Assembly: GCA_035510775.1 (NCBI GenBank)
Contig: DATKGP010000017.1
Coordinates: 1 to 12,930 of the forward strand
DNA length: 12,930 bases
Reading direction: 5' to 3'
From: DATKGP01 sp035510775
GTDB taxonomy: Bacteria > Patescibacteriota > UBA1384 > 2-12-FULL-50-11
Shown here: piece by piece, positions 1 through 5,131 of the stretch
How the letters are laid out: every line of letters begins with the position of its first letter
Position numbering within the stretch: the first letter of the stretch is position 1
Position numbers and translations under genes: made by a program
The notes under the pieces: generated by a model
What the model was told of the DNA's origin: nothing
The model's database searches: none
What the model saw: the letters and a program-made list of their open reading frames with translations, nothing else

Positions 1-78
1 ATTTTCAATAATCATCGAGCTGGTCACTCCCAGTAGCCCAAAACGTGTCAGGTGGTGGATAAAGTGAAAAAGAGGCAT
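1..78 (-). CDS. N-terminus of a membrane-type protein, partial (off left edge)
   Basis: An open frame starts at an ATG (complement of 76-78) directly after the TAG stop of the deacetylase gene (79-81), so the junction reads TAGATG, and it stays open to base 1. The 26 visible residues begin MPLFHFIHHLTRFGLLGVTS. A short basic N-terminus followed by a hydrophobic stretch resembles the start of GtrA-like or other small polytopic membrane proteins, but 26 residues do not allow identification. Zero-gap placement after a glycosyltransferase and deacetylase pair suggests translational coupling in the same envelope or glycan operon. The reality of the gene is inferred from position and the open frame only. 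Confidence 0.5.
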   Translation of the reverse strand, partial: MPLFHFIHHLTRFGLLGVTSSMIIEN

Positions 79-870
79 CTATTTATTGGGAACGGCGAAG
101 AGTTCGTTCTTGCGGTCAAAGAGCCACAGAAGCTGGCGCAATACTGGATTGGTCAGACTTAGTTGGCTGTGATAATCGGCAATCGACTGGTGTTTGGTGG
201 CCTGCTCGTTCTCGGTCAATGTCAGTATCTGCCAGTCGTACTCGGTGTTAATTAAGTGTAGCGGCGGTAGAAGGTAGCTGTTGGGCTGGACATCCATTGG
301 ACGCGGATAGCCATGGTAGTGCACCAAGAAAAACATCGGCTGCCAACTGACGCCACCACGCCAGAGATCCAAAACAACTTGCCCGCAGGCGGCGTGATCC
401 GGATGGGTATCCTCCGGCAGAGTCGTCGCAACCAGAGTCGGTTGAAACTTGGTAATTTCAGCCGAGAGTTTGGCTGGGAAATCAGTCTGGGCAGCGAGAT
501 TTCCGTCAGGAAAATTTAGAAAAACCAGCTGGCTGGCTGGTAAACCCAAATTTTTATCGGCGGTTTGAGCCTCGACAGCTCGAGTGGCCGCCAGCCCGTG
601 CTTGTTGCCGTCGGTAGCAAAAACCACCTCGACTTGGGCGCCTGAAGAGAGGGCTCGCTCAATCAGGCCACCGGCACCGATAGTCTCGTCGTCTTGGTGC
701 GGCGAGATGACCATTAATTTGTCAGTTGATTTGATAGCCGGAATTTCGTCGAACAAAACGTGGCTCGACTGCGGTAGGGCATCGAAACTCCGAACGTAAT
801 AAATCAGCCCGCCACAGACTATTAAAATCGCCCCGATGATTGCTGCCTGCCAATTAAGCCACTTCTTCAT
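79..870 (-). CDS. PIG-L/LmbE-family N-acyl-sugar deacetylase, membrane anchored
   Basis: 263 aa. Residues 8-25 form one hydrophobic segment, so the protein is probably a signal-anchored enzyme with an extracytoplasmic catalytic domain. The PIG-L/LmbE zinc-site motifs are intact: PHQDDE at 57-62 (normally P-H-x-D-D-E) and HPDH at 156-159. Family members remove N-acetyl groups from GlcNAc-containing glycolipids or glycosides (GlcNAc-PI, mycothiol precursor, exopolysaccharide). The substrate here cannot be read from sequence. Its start overlaps the 3' end of the GT4 gene by 17 bases and its stop abuts the next start, so the three genes look like one operon. That supports a role in assembling or trimming a surface glycan or glycolipid made by the glycosyltransferase. 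Length is usual for the family plus an anchor. Confidence 0.85.
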   Translation of the reverse strand: MKKWLNWQAAIIGAILIVCGGLIYYVRSFDALPQSSHVLFDEIPAIKSTDKLMVISPHQDDETIGAGGLIERALSSGAQVEVVFATDGNKHGLAATRAVEAQTADKNLGLPASQLVFLNFPDGNLAAQTDFPAKLSAEITKFQPTLVATTLPEDTHPDHAACGQVVLDLWRGGVSWQPMFFLVHYHGYPRPMDVQPNSYLLPPLHLINTEYDWQILTLTENEQATKHQSIADYHSQLSLTNPVLRQLLWLFDRKNELFAVPNK

Positions 871-2011
871 ATAATTTTTGGAACAGAGCCAAACTTTTGG
901 TTAACCCATGTCTGGTGGCGGTTTCCACGCCGCCTCTGGCAAGTTTAGCACACAATTTCGAATCTTTAAGCAGCTCCACCACCTTCTCGGCCAATTCTTC
1001 TGGATGGTTTGGCTCGAACATCAAACCGTTCTGACGGTCTTTTACCAGCTCCATCAAGGCTCCGCCTCGAGCGGCTACTACTGGTCGGCTGGCCGCCATC
1101 GCTTCCAGAGTTACGATTGACTGCGTCTCGATTGAGGACGGCATCACAAAAACCGCCGCCGCGTCGTAAAGAGCCACCAACTTCTCGTTTTTGTGAGGAA
1201 TCGACCCGACAAAGCTGACATCGCGTTCAAAATTAAGCTTTTTGACCTGCCGCACGAAACGGTTTTTCTGCCGACCGCCACCAACTATAACCAGTTGAGC
1301 CCAGGCTTTTTGGCGAATCACCTCAAGAGCCCTTATCAAAACATCGATCGATTTATCGCGATCCAGCCGACCGACGTAGAGAATTATCGGCGCTTCACTC
1401 AAACCAAACTGGGTTCGCGTTAGGGTCGGATTGTAGACGGCGAAAAATCTTTCCAAATCAACGCCGTTGCTTAAAGCCCGAACTGGCACGGTTACCCCGA
1501 GCTGCCGAAGATAGTTAGCTACCGTTTCACTAGGAGCGATGACAGTCTGACAGCGATTGTAGAATCTGACAATCCAGCTTGTCAGGTACGGCCGGGTAAT
1601 ATTTTTCAAAGGCTTGGGAATATAGCTAATAATGTAATCAAGCATAAAGTGGTTGGAGACAATCGTCGGTATATCGCGCCGGTTGGCCCAGTACTGCAAA
1701 TAGCGGCTCATAGCCATCGGGTCATGAACATGAACAACATCCGGCTTAATCTCATCAATCAGTCGCCTGGTAAGTGTCTTGGTGAAAAACGGCAGATAAA
1801 AACCTGGGCGAATTGGGTTGGAAAAGGCTCGAACGCGGTGAATAATTATGCCGTCAATTTTTTCGCCAGCGGCGGTTTTGGAACCGGTATTAGGGACAAC
1901 CACATGGACTTCGTGACCTTGTTCGGCCAGAAACTTGGCCAAAATCTCCACCGAAACGGCCACGCCGGAAATGTTAGGCGGGTAGGAGAGTGTCCCAAGC
2001 AGTATACGCAT
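854..2011 (-). CDS. GT4-family glycosyltransferase (GT-B fold)
   Basis: 385 aa, full length for family GT4. The N-terminal domain starts MRILLGTLSYPPNISGVAVS with the usual glycine-rich acceptor loop, and PDVVHVHDP lies at 90-98. The C-terminal nucleotide-sugar domain has SNGVDLERF at 181-189, YVGRLDRDK at 212-220 (Arg and Lys contact the donor phosphates), and the EX7E motif with E295 and E303, followed by EAMAASRPVVA. It resembles PimB/mannosyltransferase-like retaining enzymes that add a hexose from a nucleotide sugar to a lipid or glycan acceptor at the cytosolic membrane face. Donor and acceptor are not deducible. There is no membrane span. It heads the operon with the PIG-L deacetylase. 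A purine-rich AAGGGAG lies only 1 base before the ATG and a TAAAAT hexamer (complement of 2021-2026) lies 9 bases before it, so initiation could be with a very short leader. Confidence 0.88.
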   Translation of the reverse strand: MRILLGTLSYPPNISGVAVSVEILAKFLAEQGHEVHVVVPNTGSKTAAGEKIDGIIIHRVRAFSNPIRPGFYLPFFTKTLTRRLIDEIKPDVVHVHDPMAMSRYLQYWANRRDIPTIVSNHFMLDYIISYIPKPLKNITRPYLTSWIVRFYNRCQTVIAPSETVANYLRQLGVTVPVRALSNGVDLERFFAVYNPTLTRTQFGLSEAPIILYVGRLDRDKSIDVLIRALEVIRQKAWAQLVIVGGGRQKNRFVRQVKKLNFERDVSFVGSIPHKNEKLVALYDAAAVFVMPSSIETQSIVTLEAMAASRPVVAARGGALMELVKDRQNGLMFEPNHPEELAEKVVELLKDSKLCAKLARGGVETATRHGLTKSLALFQKLYEEVA

Positions 2012-2041
2012 ACTCCCTTCATTTTAGAGGAAATGTAACCC

Positions 2042-2071
2042 AAAATCTGCCCCGTTTCGGGGGCAGATTTT
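2042..2071 (-). terminator. Rho-independent terminator after the cupredoxin gene
   Basis: A perfect 12-bp inverted repeat (2042-2053 with 2060-2071; arms AAAATCTGCCCC and GGGGCAGATTTT) closes a 6-base loop, 17 bases past the cupredoxin stop. The minus strand has the four T of the arm after the GC-rich stem. The plus strand has six T, so it could stop transcription from both sides. It separates cupredoxin from the downstream glycosyltransferase operon. Confidence 0.75.
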
Positions 2072-2088
2072 TTAGACGAAATCGTTTC

Positions 2089-2496
2089 TTATTGAGTAAC
2101 CGTCACCGTTCCAGTCATGCTGGAGTGAATCGTGCAGTGGTAGGCGAAAGTACCGGCATTGGCAAACGTGAAAGTATAGGTCTGGCCGGGGTTGAGCGTG
2201 CCTGAAGTCGGGCCAGTCTGGCCATCACTTTCCGTAACCGTGTGCGCCACAGTGTCATTGTTGGTCCAAGTCACCGCTGTACCAGCAGCCACGGTAATGT
2301 CGGCTGGCTGAAAGGCCATGCCCATAATCGAGACCGAGTTGGTGGCGCTCGGAGTCGAGCTCGTTGTGCTAGTCGTAGTCGAGCTATTACTACTTGACGA
2401 CGTGCTGTAGCCGTTCGGGTAGTAATGCCGATAAATCAGCCACCCACCGCCGATGATAATTATCAAAACAATAATCCAAGTTAACGTTTTTCCCAT
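2089..2496 (-). CDS. Membrane-anchored cupredoxin (plastocyanin/azurin-like type 1 copper protein)
   Basis: 135 aa. One N-terminal membrane span (about 6-21) is followed by a Ser/Thr/Asn linker (31-54) and a single cupredoxin domain (about 55-135). The type 1 copper ligands are visible: His85 in NNDTVAHTVT, then Cys121, His124 and Met127 in YHCTIHSSM, the plastocyanin-like C-x2-H-x2-M spacing. The domain should face outward and carry single electrons, or bind copper. A good Shine-Dalgarno (GGTGAGGAGAAAAATAA before the ATG) fixes the start. It is monocistronic: a terminator follows, and the gene upstream runs the other way. The flavin electron-transfer operon about 7 kb away offers a plausible redox partner, but no sequence feature links them. 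A role in copper handling is the alternative. Confidence 0.85.
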   Translation of the reverse strand: MGKTLTWIIVLIIIIGGGWLIYRHYYPNGYSTSSSSNSSTTTSTTSSTPSATNSVSIMGMAFQPADITVAAGTAVTWTNNDTVAHTVTESDGQTGPTSGTLNPGQTYTFTFANAGTFAYHCTIHSSMTGTVTVTQ

Positions 2497-2601
2497 TTAT
2501 TTTTCTCCTCACCTAGTAATATACACTACACCATCTCAACGTCGTCGGTTCAATGGACAATCTGCTAGAAGAATTGCCAAAAATTTCGTTAAACTTAGGT
2601 A
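2497..2601. promoter_or_regulatory. Divergent promoter region, cupredoxin / M23 peptidase
   Basis: 105 bases between two outward-facing genes. On the minus strand TATATT (complement of 2518-2523) is a reasonable -10 for the cupredoxin gene, but no good -35 is seen at 16-18 bases. For the plus-strand peptidase, TAAACT (2590-2595) lies 6 bases before the ATG, which would give a leaderless message. Both assignments are weak. Confidence 0.35.
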
Positions 2602-3297
2602 ATGCGAACTTGGCTGCTGGTAGCACGGACGATTATCGTTTTAGGAGGAGTGGCTGCCGTATACAATATATTGTATACGGAGCATCTTCATCGTTTGGCA
2701 ACAACCCCTAGCACTTCCCCGGCTGCTTCGCCTAACTCGGATACAGCCCCATCGGCCACCAACACCTCGCCGACAACCTCAACCCCGACCCAAGCCGCTT
2801 ACGCCCTGCCGATTGCTGATTTTTATTCGCGAATCACCAAAAAAACCTTTGGAATGTATATTACTCCGGCCACTTCACCAGTTCAGCCGGAGCGTTTCAC
2901 CGGTTACCACACCGGCGTTGACGTCGAGTATACCGACACGACCACCGACGTACCGGTCTACGCCATTGCCGACGGGGAAATTGTCTTGTCGCGAACCGCC
3001 AGCGGTTATGGCGGAGTGATGGTTTTGAGATTCACCGCAAACGGTGTCAGCCGAACGGCGATTTACGGCCACTTGCGACCCTCTAGCCTGACGGCCGTTG
3101 GCACTAAGGTTACCAAGGGTCAGCAAATTGCCGTCCTTGGCACCGGCTACACGAGCGAGACCGACGGCGAACGTCGTCATCTGCATTTTGCCATTCGCGC
3201 TGACAATTCAATTAATATTCTAGGCTATGTTCAAAACAAAACCGATTTATCCGGTTGGGTTGACCCGATAAATTTTCTTCACAACCTCGGCCTCTAA
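2602..3297 (+). CDS. Membrane-anchored M23 (LytM-type) metallopeptidase
   Basis: 231 aa. A signal anchor (about 4-24) is followed by a Ser/Thr/Pro/Ala-rich linker (33-66) and an M23 peptidase domain to the C-terminus. Zinc-site residues are in place: H103 and D107 in GYHTGVDVE, YGHL at 155-158, and HLHF at 193-196 (H195 as third ligand). YAIADGEIVL and KGQQIAVLGTG are the usual LytM beta strands. Active M23 enzymes cut peptide cross-bridges of peptidoglycan, and all catalytic positions look intact, so I expect hydrolase activity in host-independent wall remodelling or predation-like contact; the target is unknown. The gene is divergent from the cupredoxin gene. Its last 51 bases overlap the 3' end of the reverse transcriptase tail to tail. 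A 24-bp perfect palindrome lies inside the anchor-coding part. Confidence 0.87.
   Translation: MRTWLLVARTIIVLGGVAAVYNILYTEHLHRLATTPSTSPAASPNSDTAPSATNTSPTTSTPTQAAYALPIADFYSRITKKTFGMYITPATSPVQPERFTGYHTGVDVEYTDTTTDVPVYAIADGEIVLSRTASGYGGVMVLRFTANGVSRTAIYGHLRPSSLTAVGTKVTKGQQIAVLGTGYTSETDGERRHLHFAIRADNSINILGYVQNKTDLSGWVDPINFLHNLGL
2657..2680. repeat. 24-bp perfect palindrome inside the M23 gene
   Basis: The half CCGTATACAATA is followed directly by its exact reverse complement TATTGTATACGG, with no central spacer. The site lies in codons of the anchor and the residues just after it. It could bind a dimeric regulator downstream of the M23 start, or form a hairpin in the mRNA. Function is unknown. 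Confidence 0.85.
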
Positions 3298-4272
3298 TTG
3301 TCCTACGAGCCCACGAGACGAAACGTGGCTTAAATAGCCGCAGTAAGAAGGCAGCGATTTTTCTAGCTCTTCGTGGGACAATTTTCTTACGTTTTTGAAG
3401 ATTCTCCGAACGGTCTTTCGCCTGGGGATTTGGTAATGAGGCAGAGCAATATAGCCAACGAAGTCGATGCCCTGGTTAAGCTTTCTTAGCGTAATTTTGG
3501 CTGGGTGGATTTGAAGTTTGAGCTCGGTTTTTAAAAATGTGTTGATTTCGATAAAGTAGCCCATAAGCTCGTCAGGATTTTGGGAAAGGATCGTAAAGTC
3601 ATCGGCATAACGCAGATAATATTTAACCTTGAGTTTATGTTTAACAAATTTGTCCAGTGGATCCATATAAATATTAGCAAAAAGTTGGGAGGTCAAGTTG
3701 CCAAGCGGTAGACCCTTGCCATAACTATGTTCAAAACTTTTGAGTATGTCATATATGACATACAGCAGATCAGGGTCGTCGATTCTTCGTTTGAGTAGGT
3801 TAAAAAGAATCTTGTGGTCGATTGAATCAAAAAATTTCCGAATATCCATCTTCAACGCCCAGCAAGGCTCGGCATAATTCCGACTGATTTTTCGAGCAAA
3901 ATATACCAAACGCTCAAAGGCTTTATGCGTACCCTTGCCGCTACGACACGAGTAACTGTCGTGAATAAATGTCTCATCAAAAGCGGGGTAGAGAATTCGG
4001 TGAAGCGCTCGATGAAGCAATCTGTCTCTAACTGTGGCCTTATGGATATGGCGAGGCTTAGGATCTGTTATGTTAAAAGCCTCGTAGCTTGAATGGTGAT
4101 AGGTATTACTGGTAAGATCCCGATGTAGAGATGTGATGTTGCGAAGGAGGGTTTTAGAGAAAATTCGCACATCTATCCTATTCTTTTTCTCTCTAGCGAA
4201 TTCTTCCCAGGCTAATAGAAGATTAGCTAAAGAGATTATTTCTTCATATTTATGACTAATTACAAATCTCAT
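3247..4272 (-). CDS. DGR reverse transcriptase
   Basis: 341 aa from the ATG complementary to 4270-4272. This start gives MRFVISHKYEEIISLANLLL, the usual N-terminus of DGR reverse transcriptases. An in-frame GTG at 4305 would add 11 unlikely residues crossing the poly-G run. Motifs: CRSGKGTHKAFERL (109-122), first catalytic Asp D143 in LKMDIRKFFDSIDH, LGNLTSQ at 190-196 (the DGR-type G-x3-S-Q in place of the G-x3-S-P of group II intron RTs), the YADD active site at 222-225 with D224 and D225, and GIDFVGY at 268-274. It should copy TR RNA with adenine-specific misincorporation and direct the cDNA to VR, working with Avd. Orientation matches TR and target. Its last 51 bases overlap the M23 gene antisense. 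TAGAAT (complement of 4280-4285) lies 7 bases before the ATG and is a possible leaderless -10. Confidence 0.93.
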   Translation of the reverse strand: MRFVISHKYEEIISLANLLLAWEEFAREKKNRIDVRIFSKTLLRNITSLHRDLTSNTYHHSSYEAFNITDPKPRHIHKATVRDRLLHRALHRILYPAFDETFIHDSYSCRSGKGTHKAFERLVYFARKISRNYAEPCWALKMDIRKFFDSIDHKILFNLLKRRIDDPDLLYVIYDILKSFEHSYGKGLPLGNLTSQLFANIYMDPLDKFVKHKLKVKYYLRYADDFTILSQNPDELMGYFIEINTFLKTELKLQIHPAKITLRKLNQGIDFVGYIALPHYQIPRRKTVRRIFKNVRKLSHEELEKSLPSYCGYLSHVSSRGLVGQLEAEVVKKIYRVNPTG

Positions 4273-4274
4273 AA

Positions 4275-4667
4275 TCCAAATTCTACCCCCCCCCGACTTT
4301 TCCACCAGTTATTGAAAAAGTTAGAACTTTTTACAAAGTTTGGATCACGATTCAGAGGAACATCCCGAGAAGCGAGCGATATGGTTTGGGGCAAAAAGTT
4401 GATACGTTATTGATTGACATACTCGAGTCATTGCATCGTGCTTCATTCTCTCAACTGTCTGCAAAAGTGGCACTGCTAGGAGAAACACTAGTCAAGGTTG
4501 ACTCTCTACGGTTCTTCTTCCAGCTGTGCTGGGAACTAAAGTTAATTCCTAACAGACAATTCTCCGCCTACGGCCAAGATATAGAAGAAATCGGTAAGAT
4601 GGTTGGAGGTTGGCGAAAGGGTTTAATTGCAAAAACTTCCGCTCTGGAAGCGGAAGAAAAGAAGTGA
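4275..4667 (+). CDS. avd: Avd-like DGR accessory protein (four-helix bundle), 5' end unresolved
   Basis: The frame is open from 4275 to the TGA at 4665-4667. Recognisable sequence starts near PPVIEKVRTFYKVW (from 4302) and runs through IPRSERYGLGQKVDTLLIDI, then LRFFFQLCWELKLIPNRQF and DIEEIGKMVGGWRKGL, the hallmarks of Avd and related four-helix-bundle proteins. Avd pentamers bind DGR RT and template RNA and are needed for cDNA synthesis. There is no ATG, GTG or TTG in frame until TTG at 4386, which would cut off the first helix. An ATG at 4252 would join this frame, giving 138 aa, if the C9 run at 4286-4294 were C10 (or C7). The gene is opposite in strand to RT, TR and target, and its stop lies 3 bases from TR. 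A separate role in the opposite strand is not suspected. Confidence 0.85.
   Translation, partial: SKFYPPPTFPPVIEKVRTFYKVWITIQRNIPRSERYGLGQKVDTLLIDILESLHRASFSQLSAKVALLGETLVKVDSLRFFFQLCWELKLIPNRQFSAYGQDIEEIGKMVGGWRKGLIAKTSALEAEEKK
4280..4285 (-). promoter_or_regulatory. Possible -10 box of the reverse transcriptase gene, beside a G9 tract
   Basis: On the minus strand TAGAAT is followed by TTGGATT and the RT ATG, giving 7 bases between box and start. Directly upstream is the run of nine G (4286-4294), which would fall in the -35/-10 spacer. The -35 position 17 bases away reads CTGGTG and is poor. The assignment is speculative. Confidence 0.3.
4286..4294. repeat. avd: C9/G9 homopolymer at the RT/avd divergent start region
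   Basis: Nine consecutive C on the plus strand, between the RT start (4272) and the first conserved avd codons. Adding one C puts the ATG at 4252 in frame with avd and leaves the RT frame from 4272 unchanged. The cause could be sequencing or assembly error, or true length variation. Confidence 0.8.
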
Positions 4668-4670
4668 GTC

Positions 4671-4781
4671 GCGAGAGAAGACCTGGTTGTCAGCGTTCCA
4701 ATCATTCGGGTTCGTGATCGGATTGGCCTCGACATTCCAGTAGCGGTTGTCGGAGTTCCAGTTGCAGTTGACGGCCCAGAT
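4671..4781 (-). repeat. DGR template repeat (TR)
   Basis: A 111-base copy of 5135-5245 with no gaps: 92 identical positions and 19 differences. In the minus-strand sense every difference is an adenine in TR: 10 A-to-G, 5 A-to-T and 4 A-to-C going to VR. All 82 non-adenine positions are identical, and 10 of 29 adenines are unchanged. Read in the target frame, TR has ten Asn codons (seven AAC, three AAT) plus one TAC and one ATC, and all twelve codons are changed in VR. The frame stays open past the VR-equivalent stop, so TR ends ...VFSRDSL. Outside 4671-4781 the similarity to VR ends. TR lies between the avd stop and the TR-VR spacer. GATAAT (complement of 4800-4805) is a weak candidate -10 for its RNA. 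Confidence 0.97.
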
Positions 4782-5036
4782 CCGCACTACTCCCCATCTA
4801 TTATCACTGCGAGCAAATAAATATCGCTTCGCTGTATTTCATGCGGAACGTCGAAGTTCCTTATGGAGCAGTACCGATTCTTTCTTTTTTGTTAAAACTT
4901 TTGTTCTTACACTTGCCTAAGACGTATCCAGGGCGATTCTCAAAATACAAATAGTTTGAAGCGTGGCCAAAAGCCGCTTGGCTCGAGCTGGGTCGAGAGC
5001 TGACCGTTGACTTCACGAGTTCGCCAGTATTGTAAC
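4782..5036. other. TR-VR spacer with no convincing gene
   Basis: About 255 bases between TR and the target terminator. I see no ORF with a credible start or recognisable product. An inverted repeat GGAAC/GTTCC sits at 4843-4858. On the minus strand this stretch would hold the promoter and 5' part of the TR RNA, whose sequences outside TR are known in other DGRs to matter for Avd-RT binding. The best promoter hint is GATAAT at the complement of 4800-4805, without a clear -35. Confidence 0.5.
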
Positions 5037-5084
5037 AAAAAGGCTCTCTGACCGCATCCAAGATTTTGGAAGGGTCAAAGAGCC
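5037..5084 (-). terminator. Rho-independent terminator of the DGR target gene
   Basis: On the minus strand GGCTCTTTGACC pairs with GGTCAGAGAGCC (plus 5042-5053 with 5073-5084; 11 of 12 pairs), with a short inner CCAA/TTGG pairing in the 19-base loop, followed by TTTTTGTT. It lies 47 bases beyond the target stop. It should separate target mRNA from TR/RT transcription. Confidence 0.78.
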
Positions 5085-5131
5085 AAAGGGTCGAAGAATC
5101 CCAAAATTCCGAAGGATCAGAGGACTCAGAA
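5085..5131 (-). repeat. Degenerate 7-9-base purine-rich repeats just beyond VR
   Basis: Plus-strand units with related ends follow each other from about 5070: aagggtc, aaagagcc, aaagggtc, gaagaatc, then after a break gaaggatc, agaggactc, agaatc. They fill the space between terminator stem and target stop, right beside the end of VR where integration is initiated in known DGRs. The pattern is loose and may be a remnant. Confidence 0.4.

Noticed and set aside
4273..4305. GTG 4305 as the RT start
   Set aside because: It adds 11 residues coded through the G9 run, has no ribosome site, and the ATG at 4272 matches the usual DGR RT N-terminus.
4386..4667. TTG 4386 as the true start of avd
   Set aside because: Typical Avd-like sequence (FYKVW, IPRSERYGLG) continues upstream in the same frame to about 4302, so this start would delete the first helix.
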